From NCBI GenBank assembly GCA_022827405.1, contig JAJDTA010000038.1:1-45238 (forward strand): DNA of 45,238 nucleotides, given 5' to 3'. The notes beneath the pieces were generated by a model that saw only the letters and a program-made list of their open reading frames with translations, did no database searches and was not told the origin of the DNA. The position numbers were made by a program, and so were the translations under genes. The DNA comes from Acidimicrobiia bacterium (GTDB taxonomy: Bacteria > Actinomycetota > Acidimicrobiia > Acidimicrobiales > Bin134). Below are positions 7,498-18,536 of this stretch, piece after piece (positions within the stretch are counted from its first letter, which is position 1; the number at the start of each line of letters is the position of its first letter).

Positions 7498-8862
7498 ATG
7501 TTGAATCGCTGGCTCAAACTGGCAGTCGTACTCTTTGCGTTCGCGCTGATCGCAGCGGCGTGCGGCAACGATGACGACGATGCACCGGCTGCTCCGGCAC
7601 CGACTGCTGCCGCGACAGAAGCACCGGCACCAGAACCAGAGGCCACTGAGGCACCTGCCCCAGAAGAAGAGGCACCTGCGGAGATGACGGTTCCCGACAA
7701 CCCGGACAACGGCGTTACCTCCGACTCGATCAAGGTCGGCTGGATGGGAGACCTGACTGGGCCGACGGCATCGTCGCAGTCGTTCAACAGCCACGGCATC
7801 GAGGCCTATTTCGAATGCGTCAACGAGGGTGGCGGCATCTTGGGGCGGATGATCGACTATCTGCCCGAGGATGACCAGTTCAACGCCGACAATGCCGCGA
7901 TCAACTTCACCAAACTCACCGAAGACGACAAGGTAATTGCCCTGCTCGGCTTGGGCGGCTCGCACATCAGCACCCAGCTCCAGCCCGATGTCGAGGCCCT
8001 GAACCTGCCGGTGATTGGCCCACCCCAGACCATCGACATCCAACTCGAGGGTGACCAGTACTTCAACAACCTGGCCCACTACGGCGACCAGGCCGACCTG
8101 GCCGCCGGACACATTGCGGCCTCCGTCGGCGGCATCGAGAACGCCGTAGTCATGGGCATCAGCCTTGAGGTGCCCTCCGGCACCGAGTTCGCCGCCTACG
8201 TCGAGCAGTCGGTACTCAAGGGTGGCGGCACCTACGTCAACACCCTGTATGTGGCACCGGGTGCCACTGAGGTCACCGCCCAGATGGTGGAACTGCAAGA
8301 GGGCATCGATGAGCAGGGCGTGAACTACGTGACCCTCCACGGCTCGCCGGGCGCGGGCCTGGTGGTTATGCAGGGCATGGCCGACTCGGGCATCACCGAC
8401 ATTCCCATCATCGGCATCCACGGCATCGCGGCCAACTCGATCTGGACCGAAGGCCCGGAGTCGGTCAGCGATCAGACCTTCGGCATGCACTCCTTCATGA
8501 CCGCCAACAACAACATCGCAGCCTCGGCTGACATGGAGCGGTGTGCAACGCTGGCTGGCTACGGCGGCGAGCACCTGAACCTGAACTTCTCCCACGGCTT
8601 CCTCAACGGCTACGTGTTCCACCAGGCCGTGGAGCGGGCTGCTGAGACCGGCGAATTGAGCCGAGAGAGCCTGACCGAGGCCCTGAAGGGCACATTCGAC
8701 ACCATGGGCATCACCTGCCCGATCGACTGGAGCGCTAGCAACCACAGCCAGTGCGGCGCGGCGTTCTCGCTCGATCCCGCCTCCGGCGGCATGGTGCCGG
8801 CCAATCCGTTCGCCTTCTACGCCGACAGCTTCGACGGCGAGTACGGCATCGAGATCGGCTAG
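7498..8862 (+). CDS. Lipoprotein substrate-binding protein of the ABC importer
   Basis: A 454-residue extracytoplasmic receptor of the type I periplasmic-binding-protein fold (Peripla_BP_6, LivK-like). It begins with a lipoprotein signal peptide ending FALIAAAC, so Cys21 should be lipidated and anchored in the membrane. A linker rich in Ala, Pro, Glu and Asp (about residues 22-63) precedes the binding domain, which opens with ITSDSIKVGWMGDLTG-like sequence around 75-90 and has the expected GGGILGR segment. The ATG at 7498 follows GGAGGGGG. It is last in the transporter operon, downstream of a strong hairpin. The ligand cannot be read from sequence; the co-located SDR, SnoaL and P450 suggest something other than an amino acid. 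Confidence 0.9.
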   Translation: MLNRWLKLAVVLFAFALIAAACGNDDDDAPAAPAPTAAATEAPAPEPEATEAPAPEEEAPAEMTVPDNPDNGVTSDSIKVGWMGDLTGPTASSQSFNSHGIEAYFECVNEGGGILGRMIDYLPEDDQFNADNAAINFTKLTEDDKVIALLGLGGSHISTQLQPDVEALNLPVIGPPQTIDIQLEGDQYFNNLAHYGDQADLAAGHIAASVGGIENAVVMGISLEVPSGTEFAAYVEQSVLKGGGTYVNTLYVAPGATEVTAQMVELQEGIDEQGVNYVTLHGSPGAGLVVMQGMADSGITDIPIIGIHGIAANSIWTEGPESVSDQTFGMHSFMTANNNIAASADMERCATLAGYGGEHLNLNFSHGFLNGYVFHQAVERAAETGELSRESLTEALKGTFDTMGITCPIDWSASNHSQCGAAFSLDPASGGMVPANPFAFYADSFDGEYGIEIG

Positions 8863-8881
8863 CCGAATCGTTTAGTGGAAA

Positions 8882-8954
8882 GGCCCCCACGTTGCCGGAT
8901 TCCAGATCGGTCGCTGAAGACTTCAACGCCTATCTGGCCGACAACGTGGGGGCC
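8882..8954 (+). promoter_or_regulatory. Inverted repeat sequestering the P450 start codon
   Basis: GGCCCCCACGTTG (8882-8894) and CAACGTGGGGGCC (8942-8954) are perfect 13-base complements. The first arm covers the end of the ribosome site (GGAAAGG, 8877-8883) and the TTG start codon; the second arm lies in codons 17-21. In the mRNA this GC-rich stem with a 47-base loop would hide the start. Regulation of translation is inference. Confidence 0.5.
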
Positions 8955-10124
8955 GACCCCTTTCCTATCTTCCGCCGGATGCGGGAAGAGACTCCGGCGT
9001 TGTGGGTCGAGCCGCTCCAAGCGTGGGTGTTGACCCGGTGGGATGACATCACCTCGATGCTCGAGGACGGTGAAAAGTTCGGCCCGCTGATGAACCAGCC
9101 GGGCACTTCCAGCATCTTCGGTCGGGCCATCCTGCAAATGTCGGGCGACGAGCACCGCCGCAAGGACGCCATCTTGGCCAAACGGCTGCGGGGCCCCCGC
9201 TATCTCGGTTCGACCATCGAAGAGATCGTCTCCGGGCTGGTCCTGGAATATGGCGAGCAGCTCCCGGTGGCTCCCGAAGCCGCCGACCTGCGCACTGGGC
9301 TCACCGAGCCGGTTCCGCTGGGTGCCATCGCCGAGCTGATGGACATGGGCGAGGCCAGCAACTTCCGCAACTGGTACAACGACATCGTCGCCGCCGGGAC
9401 CTCCAACGTGACCCGCGATCCGGTGGTCCACGCCCAGGGAGAGGCCGCCCGAGACGAGCTCTACGACTTCGTCACTCCCAGCATTGAGGAACGACGCGGT
9501 TGTCCCGGCGACGAATTGCTGTCCGACCTGTGCTCGATGGAATACGAGGGCGAGCGGCTATCTGACGACGAGGTCCGCAGCTTCACGGCGTTCTTGCTGT
9601 CGGCCGGCATCGAGACCACCGACCGGGCGCTGGCCAACCTGGTCAAGCACCTCATCTTGCAACCCGTGCAGTGGCTGCGCCTGAAGGACGAACCCGAGCT
9701 GGTCAGCTCGGCAGTCACCGAGATTCTCCGATATCGGCCCCCGGTACACGTCACCATCCGCATGGCCAAGCACGACTTGGACGTGGAGGGCACCACCATC
9801 CCCGAGGGAAGCAAGGTGATGTCGTTCGTGTCTAGCGCCAACCACGACACCTCTCGGTTTGAGGATCCCGAGGTGTTCGATGTGGGTCGCTTCCAGGGTG
9901 AGGAGCGCCCCAACTACACCCCGATCGGCCCAGTTCGGGCCTTCGGCGGGGGGGCCCACACCTGCACTGGCTCGCTCTTGGCCAAGTTGGAGATGGAGCG
10001 CACCCTCGAGTACCTGCTCGACCGGTTCGACCGCTTTGAGTTCGCCGGCGACGTGCCCCCCGACACCGGCATCGTGCTCCGCTCCCCCACCAGCCTCGAC
10101 GTAGTCCTCCACCCCGCGGGCTGA
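8892..10124 (+). CDS. Cytochrome P450
   Basis: A 410-residue soluble bacterial P450 monooxygenase. The I-helix oxygen motif is AGIETTD (238-244), the ExxR pair is Glu277-Arg280, and the heme-binding loop FGGGAHTCTG (351-360) provides the thiolate ligand Cys358. The TTG at 8892 is chosen because it gives normal family length and follows GGAAAGG; no ATG is available before residue 30, and a GTG at 8946 is a second choice without a ribosome site. It sits 29 bp after the receptor gene and likely belongs to the same transcription unit, suggesting hydroxylation of the imported compound. Electron-donor ferredoxin and reductase genes are not in the window. It converges with the XdhC gene, 5 bp apart. 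Confidence 0.93.
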   Translation: MPDSRSVAEDFNAYLADNVGADPFPIFRRMREETPALWVEPLQAWVLTRWDDITSMLEDGEKFGPLMNQPGTSSIFGRAILQMSGDEHRRKDAILAKRLRGPRYLGSTIEEIVSGLVLEYGEQLPVAPEAADLRTGLTEPVPLGAIAELMDMGEASNFRNWYNDIVAAGTSNVTRDPVVHAQGEAARDELYDFVTPSIEERRGCPGDELLSDLCSMEYEGERLSDDEVRSFTAFLLSAGIETTDRALANLVKHLILQPVQWLRLKDEPELVSSAVTEILRYRPPVHVTIRMAKHDLDVEGTTIPEGSKVMSFVSSANHDTSRFEDPEVFDVGRFQGEERPNYTPIGPVRAFGGGAHTCTGSLLAKLEMERTLEYLLDRFDRFEFAGDVPPDTGIVLRSPTSLDVVLHPAG

Positions 10125-10129
10125 CCGGT

Positions 10130-11128
10130 CTAGGAGACGAACACCTCCGGCTCAGATTCAAAGCGCTGTTGGCAGCCGGGAGCGCAGAAGTAGTAGGTGG
10201 TGCCGCCGTGGATGGAGCGGTAGCGGGCGTCGGCCACCAGCACGGTCATGCCGCACACCGGGTCGACGGCCTCTTCTGGGCGGTCTCGGGACGCGGCTTC
10301 AGTGTCGGCTGCGAGGTGGCCCTCGGCCCGACGAGCCACCAGGTCGGCCATGATGGCAGCCGCAATCTCCCGGTTGGGAATGCGGCCCAAGTTCAAGCCG
10401 GCCGGGGAGCTGATCCGGGCCAGATCGTCGTCACCAAACCCCTGGGTGCGGAGGTAATCGTTCATGGCCTCGGCCCGCTTGGCCGATGCCACCAGTCCGA
10501 TGTAGCCGGCATCGGTGCCCAAAGCGGCCGCCAACGCTACGTCGTCGTAGTGCCCCTGGGTGGCCACCACCACTGCGGTGGCCTGGTCGACGGTCAGGCC
10601 GCTCAAATCCAGGCTGGTGCGCACGAGCTCGGGGTGCGCATGGTCGTCGGGCTGCCCGCCGTCGTCGACGATCACCGCGTCCCAGCCGATGGCGGTGGCC
10701 ACCGCGGCGATGGCGTCTACCGCCGGAGATCGTCCGATCACCACCACCTGGGGGGCGGGCAGGCTCGGCTCCAGATAGATCTCCATCGCACCCTCCGAAT
10801 CACACGCCATAGCAATTGAGCGCAGCCCGTCGCTGTGCTCATCGCTTTGACCAGTTCCCGCGCTCCTGTGGTGGTCCCGGCCGTCCGATGGACCCAGACA
10901 GAGCAGCCGGGGCTCGCCGTGGTCCAAGCAGGCCAGCGCCTCCACAATCACGGTGGGCTCGGCGCACGCCCCGCCCAGCCAACCCCGCACCGAGCCGTCG
11001 GCCAGGATCACCGCTTGCGATCCCTGCTGGCCCGACGACGGTGCTCGCCGCCAGATCACCGAGGCCATGACGAACGGCTGGCGCTGCTGGCGCAACTCCA
11101 CCGCCCGTGCCATGACGTCAACATTCAC
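10130..11128 (-). CDS. XdhC/CoxF-like maturation protein fused to a YHS domain
   Basis: A 332-residue two-part protein. The N-terminal XdhC/CoxI-type part has RGWLGGACAEPTVI (about 48-61), and the Rossmann part has VVVIGRSPAVDAIAAV and the ATQGHYDDVALAAAL and LGRIPNREIAAAI segments; such proteins help insert or sulfurate the molybdenum cofactor of xanthine and CO dehydrogenases. The last 45 residues are a YHS domain (VDPVCGMTV, then YYFCAPGCQQRF), a metal-linked module with three cysteines. The GTG at 11128 or an ATG at 11113 could be the start; neither has a clear ribosome site. It follows coxL by 78 bp on the same strand and probably serves that enzyme. Confidence 0.85.
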   Translation of the reverse strand: MNVDVMARAVELRQQRQPFVMASVIWRRAPSSGQQGSQAVILADGSVRGWLGGACAEPTVIVEALACLDHGEPRLLCLGPSDGRDHHRSAGTGQSDEHSDGLRSIAMACDSEGAMEIYLEPSLPAPQVVVIGRSPAVDAIAAVATAIGWDAVIVDDGGQPDDHAHPELVRTSLDLSGLTVDQATAVVVATQGHYDDVALAAALGTDAGYIGLVASAKRAEAMNDYLRTQGFGDDDLARISSPAGLNLGRIPNREIAAAIMADLVARRAEGHLAADTEAASRDRPEEAVDPVCGMTVLVADARYRSIHGGTTYYFCAPGCQQRFESEPEVFVS

Positions 11129-11206
11129 GCCACGAGTGCCAATTCAGCTCTCAGCGCCAATGACCGCCCACACCCCGCGATATCAACATTCATGGCATCG
11201 ACCCGA

Positions 11207-13558
<2,352 letters not shown>

Positions 13559-13567
13559 GATCGCTCC

Positions 13568-14047
13568 TCAGCTTCCGTTGGACGATTCGGCCACCCGAGC
13601 GGCCGCCGTCTGAATGGCCTTGACGATGTTGATATAGCCGGTACACCGGCACAGATTCCCCGAGATGGCCCAGCGGACCTCGTCGTCGGATGGGTCGGGG
13701 TTCTCGGCGATGAGCGAGGCACCCACCAGCATCATGCCCGGCGTGCAGAACCCGCACTGGAGGCCGTGGTCATCGGTGAATGCCGACTGGATGGGGTGCA
13801 GACCGTCGGCGCCCTTGAGCCCCTCCACGGTGGTCACTTCGGACCCGTCGGCCTGGGCGGCCAGCACGGTGCAGGCCTTGACCGGCGTGCCGTCCATGAG
13901 AACGGTGCAGGCCCCGCAACTGGTGGTGTCGCAGCCCACGTGGGTGCCGGTGAGTCCGACCGTGCGGCGGATGTGGTCCACCAGCAGGGTGCGGGGCTCC
14001 ACATCGCTGGCGTGCTCGGAACCGTTGATGGTGATGTTGACTTCCAT
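13568..14047 (-). CDS. coxS: Carbon monoxide dehydrogenase small (2Fe-2S) subunit
   Basis: A 159-residue iron-sulfur subunit. The N-terminal plant-ferredoxin-type cluster is bound by Cys39, Cys44, Cys47 and Cys59, and the second cluster by Cys98, Cys101, Cys133 and Cys135 (QCGFC and CRCTGY). It passes electrons from the molybdenum site of CoxL to the FAD of CoxM. The ATG at 14047 follows GGGAG and sits one base after the coxM stop, so translation is coupled; longer in-frame extensions would overlap coxM and lack similarity. Confidence 0.95.
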   Translation of the reverse strand: MEVNITINGSEHASDVEPRTLLVDHIRRTVGLTGTHVGCDTTSCGACTVLMDGTPVKACTVLAAQADGSEVTTVEGLKGADGLHPIQSAFTDDHGLQCGFCTPGMMLVGASLIAENPDPSDDEVRWAISGNLCRCTGYINIVKAIQTAAARVAESSNGS

Positions 14048-14048
14048 G

Positions 14049-14912
14049 TCAGCTCCCTTCGGCCTGCTGGGCGGCGGCGGCCAGCCCCCGCTTGGTGTAG
14101 GTGCGGACCACCTGGCGCTTCCAGGCGGCGGTACCCCGGACGTCGTCGCGGGGCTCAGCAGCGGCCGCAGCCAACTCGGCGGCCTCAGCAAACAGTTCCT
14201 CTGAGGGCTGTTGCCCCACCATCAGAGCTTCCGCATCGCCCACTTTGGTGTTGATGGGGTTGACCGAAGTGAGGGCCAACCCGGCAGCGGAGATGGCCCC
14301 GGAGTCATCCAGCTCCAGATGGGAAGCCACCGCCACGGTGGCGTAGTCGCCGATCTTGCGCTCCAGCTTGAGGTAGGCCCCTCCCGAGCGGCCCGACGGA
14401 ACGGGGATGCGGAGCCCTACCACAAGCTCCTCTTCGCCCAGCGTGGAGGTGAACGCCCCATCAACAAAGTCGGCAATAGAGATCGACCGCTCGCCGCCGG
14501 GCCCCTGGGCAATGACGTCGGCCCCGGTAGCCAACAGCACCGAGTTCCAGTCGCCCTCCGGATCGCAGTGAGCCACCGAGCCGCACATGGTCCCCCGGTT
14601 GCGCACCAGCGGATCAGCTACCCATGGGGCAGCGGCGGCAATGGCCCCAAACGTGTCGCCGGAAGCAACCACATCAGCGTGTCGCACCAGCGCCCCCACC
14701 CGCAGATGCCCGTTGGCCCGCTCAATGGCATCCAAGCCGCCGATGCGGTTGATGTCAATCAACGTCTCAGGAAACGCCACCCGCATCTTCATCATGGGGA
14801 TGAGACTCTGGCCCCCAGCGAGGAACCGACCCCCCTCCCCCGCGTCCACCTTGGCCTCCACCGCCTCCGCGACGGTCTGAGCCACGACAAGGTCGAACCG
14901 AGACGGGAACAT
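14049..14912 (-). CDS. coxM: Carbon monoxide dehydrogenase medium (FAD) subunit
   Basis: A 287-residue FAD-binding subunit of the CO dehydrogenase family. The first FAD motif is AGGQSLIP (about 32-39). The second, normally NRGTIGGS, reads RNRGTMCGSVAHCDP, with Cys replacing the first Gly of the TIGG pair and another Cys nearby. The C-terminal CO_deh_flav_C domain follows from about residue 175. The ATG at 14912 is preceded by GGAGGAGGG. It is the first gene of coxMSL. Confidence 0.93.
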   Translation of the reverse strand: MFPSRFDLVVAQTVAEAVEAKVDAGEGGRFLAGGQSLIPMMKMRVAFPETLIDINRIGGLDAIERANGHLRVGALVRHADVVASGDTFGAIAAAAPWVADPLVRNRGTMCGSVAHCDPEGDWNSVLLATGADVIAQGPGGERSISIADFVDGAFTSTLGEEELVVGLRIPVPSGRSGGAYLKLERKIGDYATVAVASHLELDDSGAISAAGLALTSVNPINTKVGDAEALMVGQQPSEELFAEAAELAAAAAEPRDDVRGTAAWKRQVVRTYTKRGLAAAAQQAEGS

Positions 14913-14955
14913 AGGCCCTCCTCCCCTGGGCTTCAGTTGTCCCCGCCACCCTACC

Positions 14956-14979
14956 CCTCAGCCCAAATCCCCGCTGAGG
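14956..14979 (-). terminator. Hairpin between the NYN gene and coxM
   Basis: CCTCAGC (14956-14962) and GCTGAGG (14973-14979) make a perfect 7-bp stem with a 10-base loop in the 90-bp gap downstream of the NYN gene and upstream of coxM. No U-run follows on either strand, so termination is only suggested. It may help isolate the cox operon from its neighbour. Confidence 0.35.
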
Positions 14980-15002
14980 AAGTCAAGGTGTTCATCTCAG
15001 GT

Positions 15003-15377
15003 TCACCCCAACCGACGATCCAGCCGATCGCGAAATGCCCGAGCACCAACGACAACGGCGCCGTGGTGGCGGACTCGGCGGGCCAATTCGCGGTCGGAGG
15101 TGACCACGGTGGCCGCCGACGGATCATCCATAGCAGCAACCTCATCGGCTATACGGTCATCGGCCGCGTTGGGACCACGGCGCGAGGCGTAGGCCAACTC
15201 GACTAGGCCGTGATGCCCGGAAGGCAGGCTTGGCACTGGTCGGCCGTCCGCAACTACCAGCGCCGGCACCCCAGCGTCATCCAAATCTCCAACAAGCCGG
15301 ACCAAAGCGCCATCCCGATCAGCCCACCACCCATCAGGCCGACACCCAATCACGTTCATAGCATCAACCACCAACAC
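15003..15377 (-). CDS. NYN/PIN-like domain protein (YacP-type)
   Basis: A 124-residue protein with the NYN (PIN-like) nuclease fold. The first strand MLVVDAMNVIG carries the conserved Asp and Asn, DDRIADEVAAM the middle acidic residues, and TVVTSDRELARRVRHHGA the last conserved Asp motif seen in YacP/NYN RNases. These residues bind the metal in RNA-cleaving PIN-like enzymes, so an RNase role is likely but unproven. The GTG at 15377 follows GGGGGTGA. It stands alone, 144 bp downstream of the DyP gene; that spacer is GC-rich and repetitive with no gene I can support. Confidence 0.82.
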   Translation of the reverse strand: MLVVDAMNVIGCRPDGWWADRDGALVRLVGDLDDAGVPALVVADGRPVPSLPSGHHGLVELAYASRRGPNAADDRIADEVAAMDDPSAATVVTSDRELARRVRHHGAVVVGARAFRDRLDRRLG

Positions 15378-15521
15378 TGCTAATCACCCCCAAGCAGCAT
15401 GGCTGAGTCCACAGATGTCCCGACGGTAGGGCCGGGGGGTGGCGTCGGTGGCGGACCTGGCCGCACCGTCGGCCAGGCCGGCCTCCGGCGACAGGACCCG
15501 CCGGCCCGGTTGCAGCAAAAA

Positions 15522-16442
15522 CTAAGCCAGGCTGGCGTCGAGGCACTCCACGGAGGGAGCGAAGTAGTAGCTGCCCGAAGCCGGGTTCGAGAAGTCGGTG
15601 AGCATGTCGCGCACCTGGCCGTTGCGGCCGTACATCGCATCCATGCGCTCCCGGAACGGGGCCTGGGTCTTGCAGAAGGCCATGAAGTAAAGGCCCACGG
15701 TGCCATCGTGGAAGGCATACGGGGTAGACCGGCGGGCGATCTCGTCCCGCTTGGGCTTGGATGCATCGGCGGTATCGCCGTCGCGCAGCTCCACGTGGGA
15801 GAGGTGCGAATGCGGGGCCTGCTCGTCGAGGCGGGTGGAGTCGGCCTTGGTCCGACCGAAGTTCACCTCTTGGGTGGGCACATCAAGCTGCTCCCAAGCC
15901 ACCAGGTCGTGGACCCAGCGCTGGGCGATGATGAAGCTTCCGCCCGCACCGGCTTCGCCGTCGGGGATGATGGCCACTGCGGGCTGGTCCTCATCCTCTG
16001 GGTTGCCGGTGCCGTCGATGAAACCGGTCATGTCCAGGCTCTCGCCGTAGATGAAGGTGGGGGTCTCCCGGGCCACGCTCATCCCACCGGCGATCAGGGC
16101 CATGCGGGCGTCCCATTGGGCTTTCCACACCAAGTCCTTCTCGTCGTGGGTCATCCAAAGCAGCAGCTCCTCTTGGGTGCCCTTGGCCTCGCGGCCACTG
16201 CCGTCGATGGACTCCACCGTGTGATACGGCTGAAAGTCGCCGGGAACGTCGTCGGTAAGGTCGGCCAACAGAGTGGGGCCGAGCCCGATGACGAGGTTGA
16301 TCCCCTGGGCGTCGCAGTTGCTGCGGCAATCGGAAATAGCCGACTTGATAGCCCCCAAATCGGCGCCGTCACCGCGACTGAGGTGGACGTACCATTGGTA
16401 TTTGCCCATTTCGTTGAAAATTGCCGGCTGGCAGGTCGCCAT
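15522..16442 (-). CDS. Dye-decolorizing peroxidase (DyP, B-type)
   Basis: A 306-residue heme peroxidase. The diagnostic GxxDG motif is GFIDG (140-144) within FIDGTGNPE, with Asp143 the distal catalytic residue, and the proximal heme ligand is probably His213 in HSHLSHVE. Short length and lack of a Tat signal fit the B-type (YfeX-like) class acting in the cytoplasm. The ATG at 16442 follows GGGAGGAG. B-type DyPs are often cargo of encapsulin shells, but no encapsulin gene is nearby and the C-terminus (SVECLDASLA) does not look like a cargo peptide. It is divergent from the crotonase gene; the 116-bp gap holds the promoters of both. Confidence 0.93.
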   Translation of the reverse strand: MATCQPAIFNEMGKYQWYVHLSRGDGADLGAIKSAISDCRSNCDAQGINLVIGLGPTLLADLTDDVPGDFQPYHTVESIDGSGREAKGTQEELLLWMTHDEKDLVWKAQWDARMALIAGGMSVARETPTFIYGESLDMTGFIDGTGNPEDEDQPAVAIIPDGEAGAGGSFIIAQRWVHDLVAWEQLDVPTQEVNFGRTKADSTRLDEQAPHSHLSHVELRDGDTADASKPKRDEIARRSTPYAFHDGTVGLYFMAFCKTQAPFRERMDAMYGRNGQVRDMLTDFSNPASGSYYFAPSVECLDASLA

Positions 16443-16558
16443 TGCGCATCTCCTCCCTGAAAATGTTGGCTTGGAACGAAGTCTGGCACTATTGCCGGGC
16501 AGATTCACCTTGAAGCGCAAAAATCCAGAACCCATCCCGGTAACCGCAGGAGGAGCCC

Positions 16559-17353
16559 ATGAATCCCGACGACTATGGCGCATTGGAGGTGTCCACCGTC
16601 GATCGCATCACCACGGTGGTGCTCAACCGGCCCGAGGCTCGCAATGCCATAAACGCGGTGCTGCACGATGACCTGTCCCGGGTGTTCACCGACCTGGATC
16701 GAGACCCCGACACCGATGTGGCTGTGCTCACCGGGGCGAGCGGTTCCTTCTGCGCTGGTGGTGACATTCCCTGGCTTCGAAGCATGGCCGGAGACCTGAG
16801 CGCAGTAGAGCGGGTGATAAGGGCCGATCGGCGCATCACCGAGTCGGCGCTCACCCTGGAGAAGCCCATCTTGGCCAGGGTGGACGGCCCCGCGGTGGGT
16901 CTGGGTTGCTCGCTGGCGCTGTACTGCGACTTCGTCTACGCCTCCGAGCGGTCGGTGTTCGCCGACCCCCACGTGTCGGTGGGATTGGTGGCCGGCGACG
17001 GCGGCGCGCTGCTGTGGCCCCAGTTGGTGGGCTACGCCCGGGCCCGGCGCTACCTGCTCACCGGCGACCCCATCAAGGCCCCCGAGGCGGCCGACATCGG
17101 CCTCATCACCGAGTGCGTGCCCGGCGACGAATTGGACGACACCGTGCAGGCCATGGCCGAGCGCATGCGCGACGGTGCCCGCATCGCCATCAACTACACC
17201 AAGGCGTCCATCAACGCCGGGCTGCGGCAGGTGGCCAATGCGGTGGTTGATCGGGCGGCCTCCACCGAGGGTCTCACCATGTTGACCGAGGACTTCGCCA
17301 TCGCCCTGGATGCCTTCATGGCCAAAGAGCCTCCCGAGTTCATCGGGCGCTAG
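16559..17353 (+). CDS. Enoyl-CoA hydratase/isomerase-family (crotonase) protein
   Basis: A 264-residue crotonase-fold protein acting on acyl-CoA thioesters. The first oxyanion-hole segment is GSFCAGGDIPWL (about 62-73) and the second is VDGPAVGLGCSLALYCD (108-124). Aligning with rat enoyl-CoA hydratase, the two catalytic glutamates (Glu144 and Glu164) fall on Ser118 and His138, so classical hydration is doubtful and isomerase, hydrolase or other chemistry is possible. The ATG at 16559 follows AGGAGGAG. First gene of a three-gene unit with an acyl-CoA dehydrogenase 10 bp downstream and an APH-like kinase. Confidence 0.9.
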   Translation: MNPDDYGALEVSTVDRITTVVLNRPEARNAINAVLHDDLSRVFTDLDRDPDTDVAVLTGASGSFCAGGDIPWLRSMAGDLSAVERVIRADRRITESALTLEKPILARVDGPAVGLGCSLALYCDFVYASERSVFADPHVSVGLVAGDGGALLWPQLVGYARARRYLLTGDPIKAPEAADIGLITECVPGDELDDTVQAMAERMRDGARIAINYTKASINAGLRQVANAVVDRAASTEGLTMLTEDFAIALDAFMAKEPPEFIGR

Positions 17354-17363
17354 AGCAGAGATC

Positions 17364-18530
17364 GTGGAATACCCCCAAGAAGCTGAGCACCACGCGCTGT
17401 TGCGGGAAACCGTCCGGCGCTTCGTCGAGGCGGAAATACCCCGAGAGCTTGCCCGCCAGTGGGACCAGACCAACGAGATCGACCGGGGCGTGCTGTACAA
17501 GCTGGCCGATCTGGGGCTGTTCGGCATCACCATCCCCGAGCACTTCGGCGGGTCGGGCCGGGACATCACCGCCACCATGATCGTGATCGAGGAGCTGTGC
17601 CGCCGCAGCACTGCGGTGGGCAGCGGCTACGTCTACGGGGCCTGCTATGCGGGTATGAACCTGGTGGAGACGGGCAGCGAGGCCCAGCGCCAAGCGTGGC
17701 TGCCCAAGGTGGCCCGGGGGGAGATGCTGTTCTCCTACGGGCTGACCGAGCCCGACGTGGGCTCTGACCTGGCCAGCGTGTCCACCACCGCGGTGCGCGA
17801 CGGCGATGTGGTGCGGATCAACGGGGCCAAGCGGTTCTGCTCGGGCACCACCTACACCGACTACATCTACGCCCTGGTCAACTCGAACCCCTCCGGCGAT
17901 CGCTACCACAACCTGTCGTTCGTGCTGATTCCTCCACGGCAGCCGGGGGTGACCATCGAGCCCCAGCACGCCATGGGACTCAAGGGGTCGATGACTACCG
18001 ACGTCACCTTCACCGATGTGGAGGTGCCCGCCGGCAACATCGTGGGCGGCGACGAGGGCTGGAACCAGGGGTGGGCCAAGCTGGCCGGCCCGGGTTTGGA
18101 CGTGGAGAAGATCGAGGTGGCCGCCATGGCCCTGGGCATCGCCACCGGAGCGGTTGAGGACGCCTGGGCCTACGCCCAAGAGCGGGTGCAGTTCGGCAAG
18201 CCCATCAGCAGCCACCAGTCCATCCGCCACATGCTCTCCGAGGCCCGCACCCGGCTATTGGCCTCCCGGCTGATGACCTACCACGCCGCCCGATTGCTGG
18301 ATGAGGACAAGCCAGCTGCGGTGGAGACCTCCATGGCCAAGCTGTTCGTGTGCGACACCGCCAAAGACATCGTGCTTTCGATGCAGCAGGTGATGGGCGC
18401 CTACGGCTACGTGGAGGACTTCGACATGGAGCGCTACGTTCGCGACGTGCTGGTGATGCCCATCATCGGCGGCTCCTCCGCCATCCAGCGGAACAACATC
18501 TCCAACCGACTCAAACTGGCAAAGGAATAG
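17364..18530 (+). CDS. Acyl-CoA dehydrogenase
   Basis: A 388-residue FAD-dependent acyl-CoA dehydrogenase forming a trans-2,3 double bond. GLTEPDVGSD (126-135) and KRFCSGTTYTDY (156-167) are the FAD and substrate segments, and QFGKPISSHQSIRHML is in the C-terminal helical domain. The usual catalytic Glu near the C-terminus (YEGTS) is replaced by IGGSSAIQRN, but Glu248 in GLDVEKIEV matches the position used by isovaleryl-CoA dehydrogenase, so activity on branched or modified acyl-CoA is likely. The GTG at 17364 gives normal family length. It lies 10 bp after the crotonase and 6 bp before the APH-like gene. Confidence 0.93.
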   Translation: MEYPQEAEHHALLRETVRRFVEAEIPRELARQWDQTNEIDRGVLYKLADLGLFGITIPEHFGGSGRDITATMIVIEELCRRSTAVGSGYVYGACYAGMNLVETGSEAQRQAWLPKVARGEMLFSYGLTEPDVGSDLASVSTTAVRDGDVVRINGAKRFCSGTTYTDYIYALVNSNPSGDRYHNLSFVLIPPRQPGVTIEPQHAMGLKGSMTTDVTFTDVEVPAGNIVGGDEGWNQGWAKLAGPGLDVEKIEVAAMALGIATGAVEDAWAYAQERVQFGKPISSHQSIRHMLSEARTRLLASRLMTYHAARLLDEDKPAAVETSMAKLFVCDTAKDIVLSMQQVMGAYGYVEDFDMERYVRDVLVMPIIGGSSAIQRNNISNRLKLAKE

Positions 18531-18536
18531 GTTGCA

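Noticed and set aside
7468-8745. 425-codon minus-strand frame opposite the receptor gene
   Set aside because: Shadow of the receptor gene; the plus-strand product has a lipobox and a known fold.
15522-16442. Encapsulin-loaded DyP peroxidase system
   Set aside because: No encapsulin shell gene is adjacent and the C-terminus lacks a recognisable cargo peptide.
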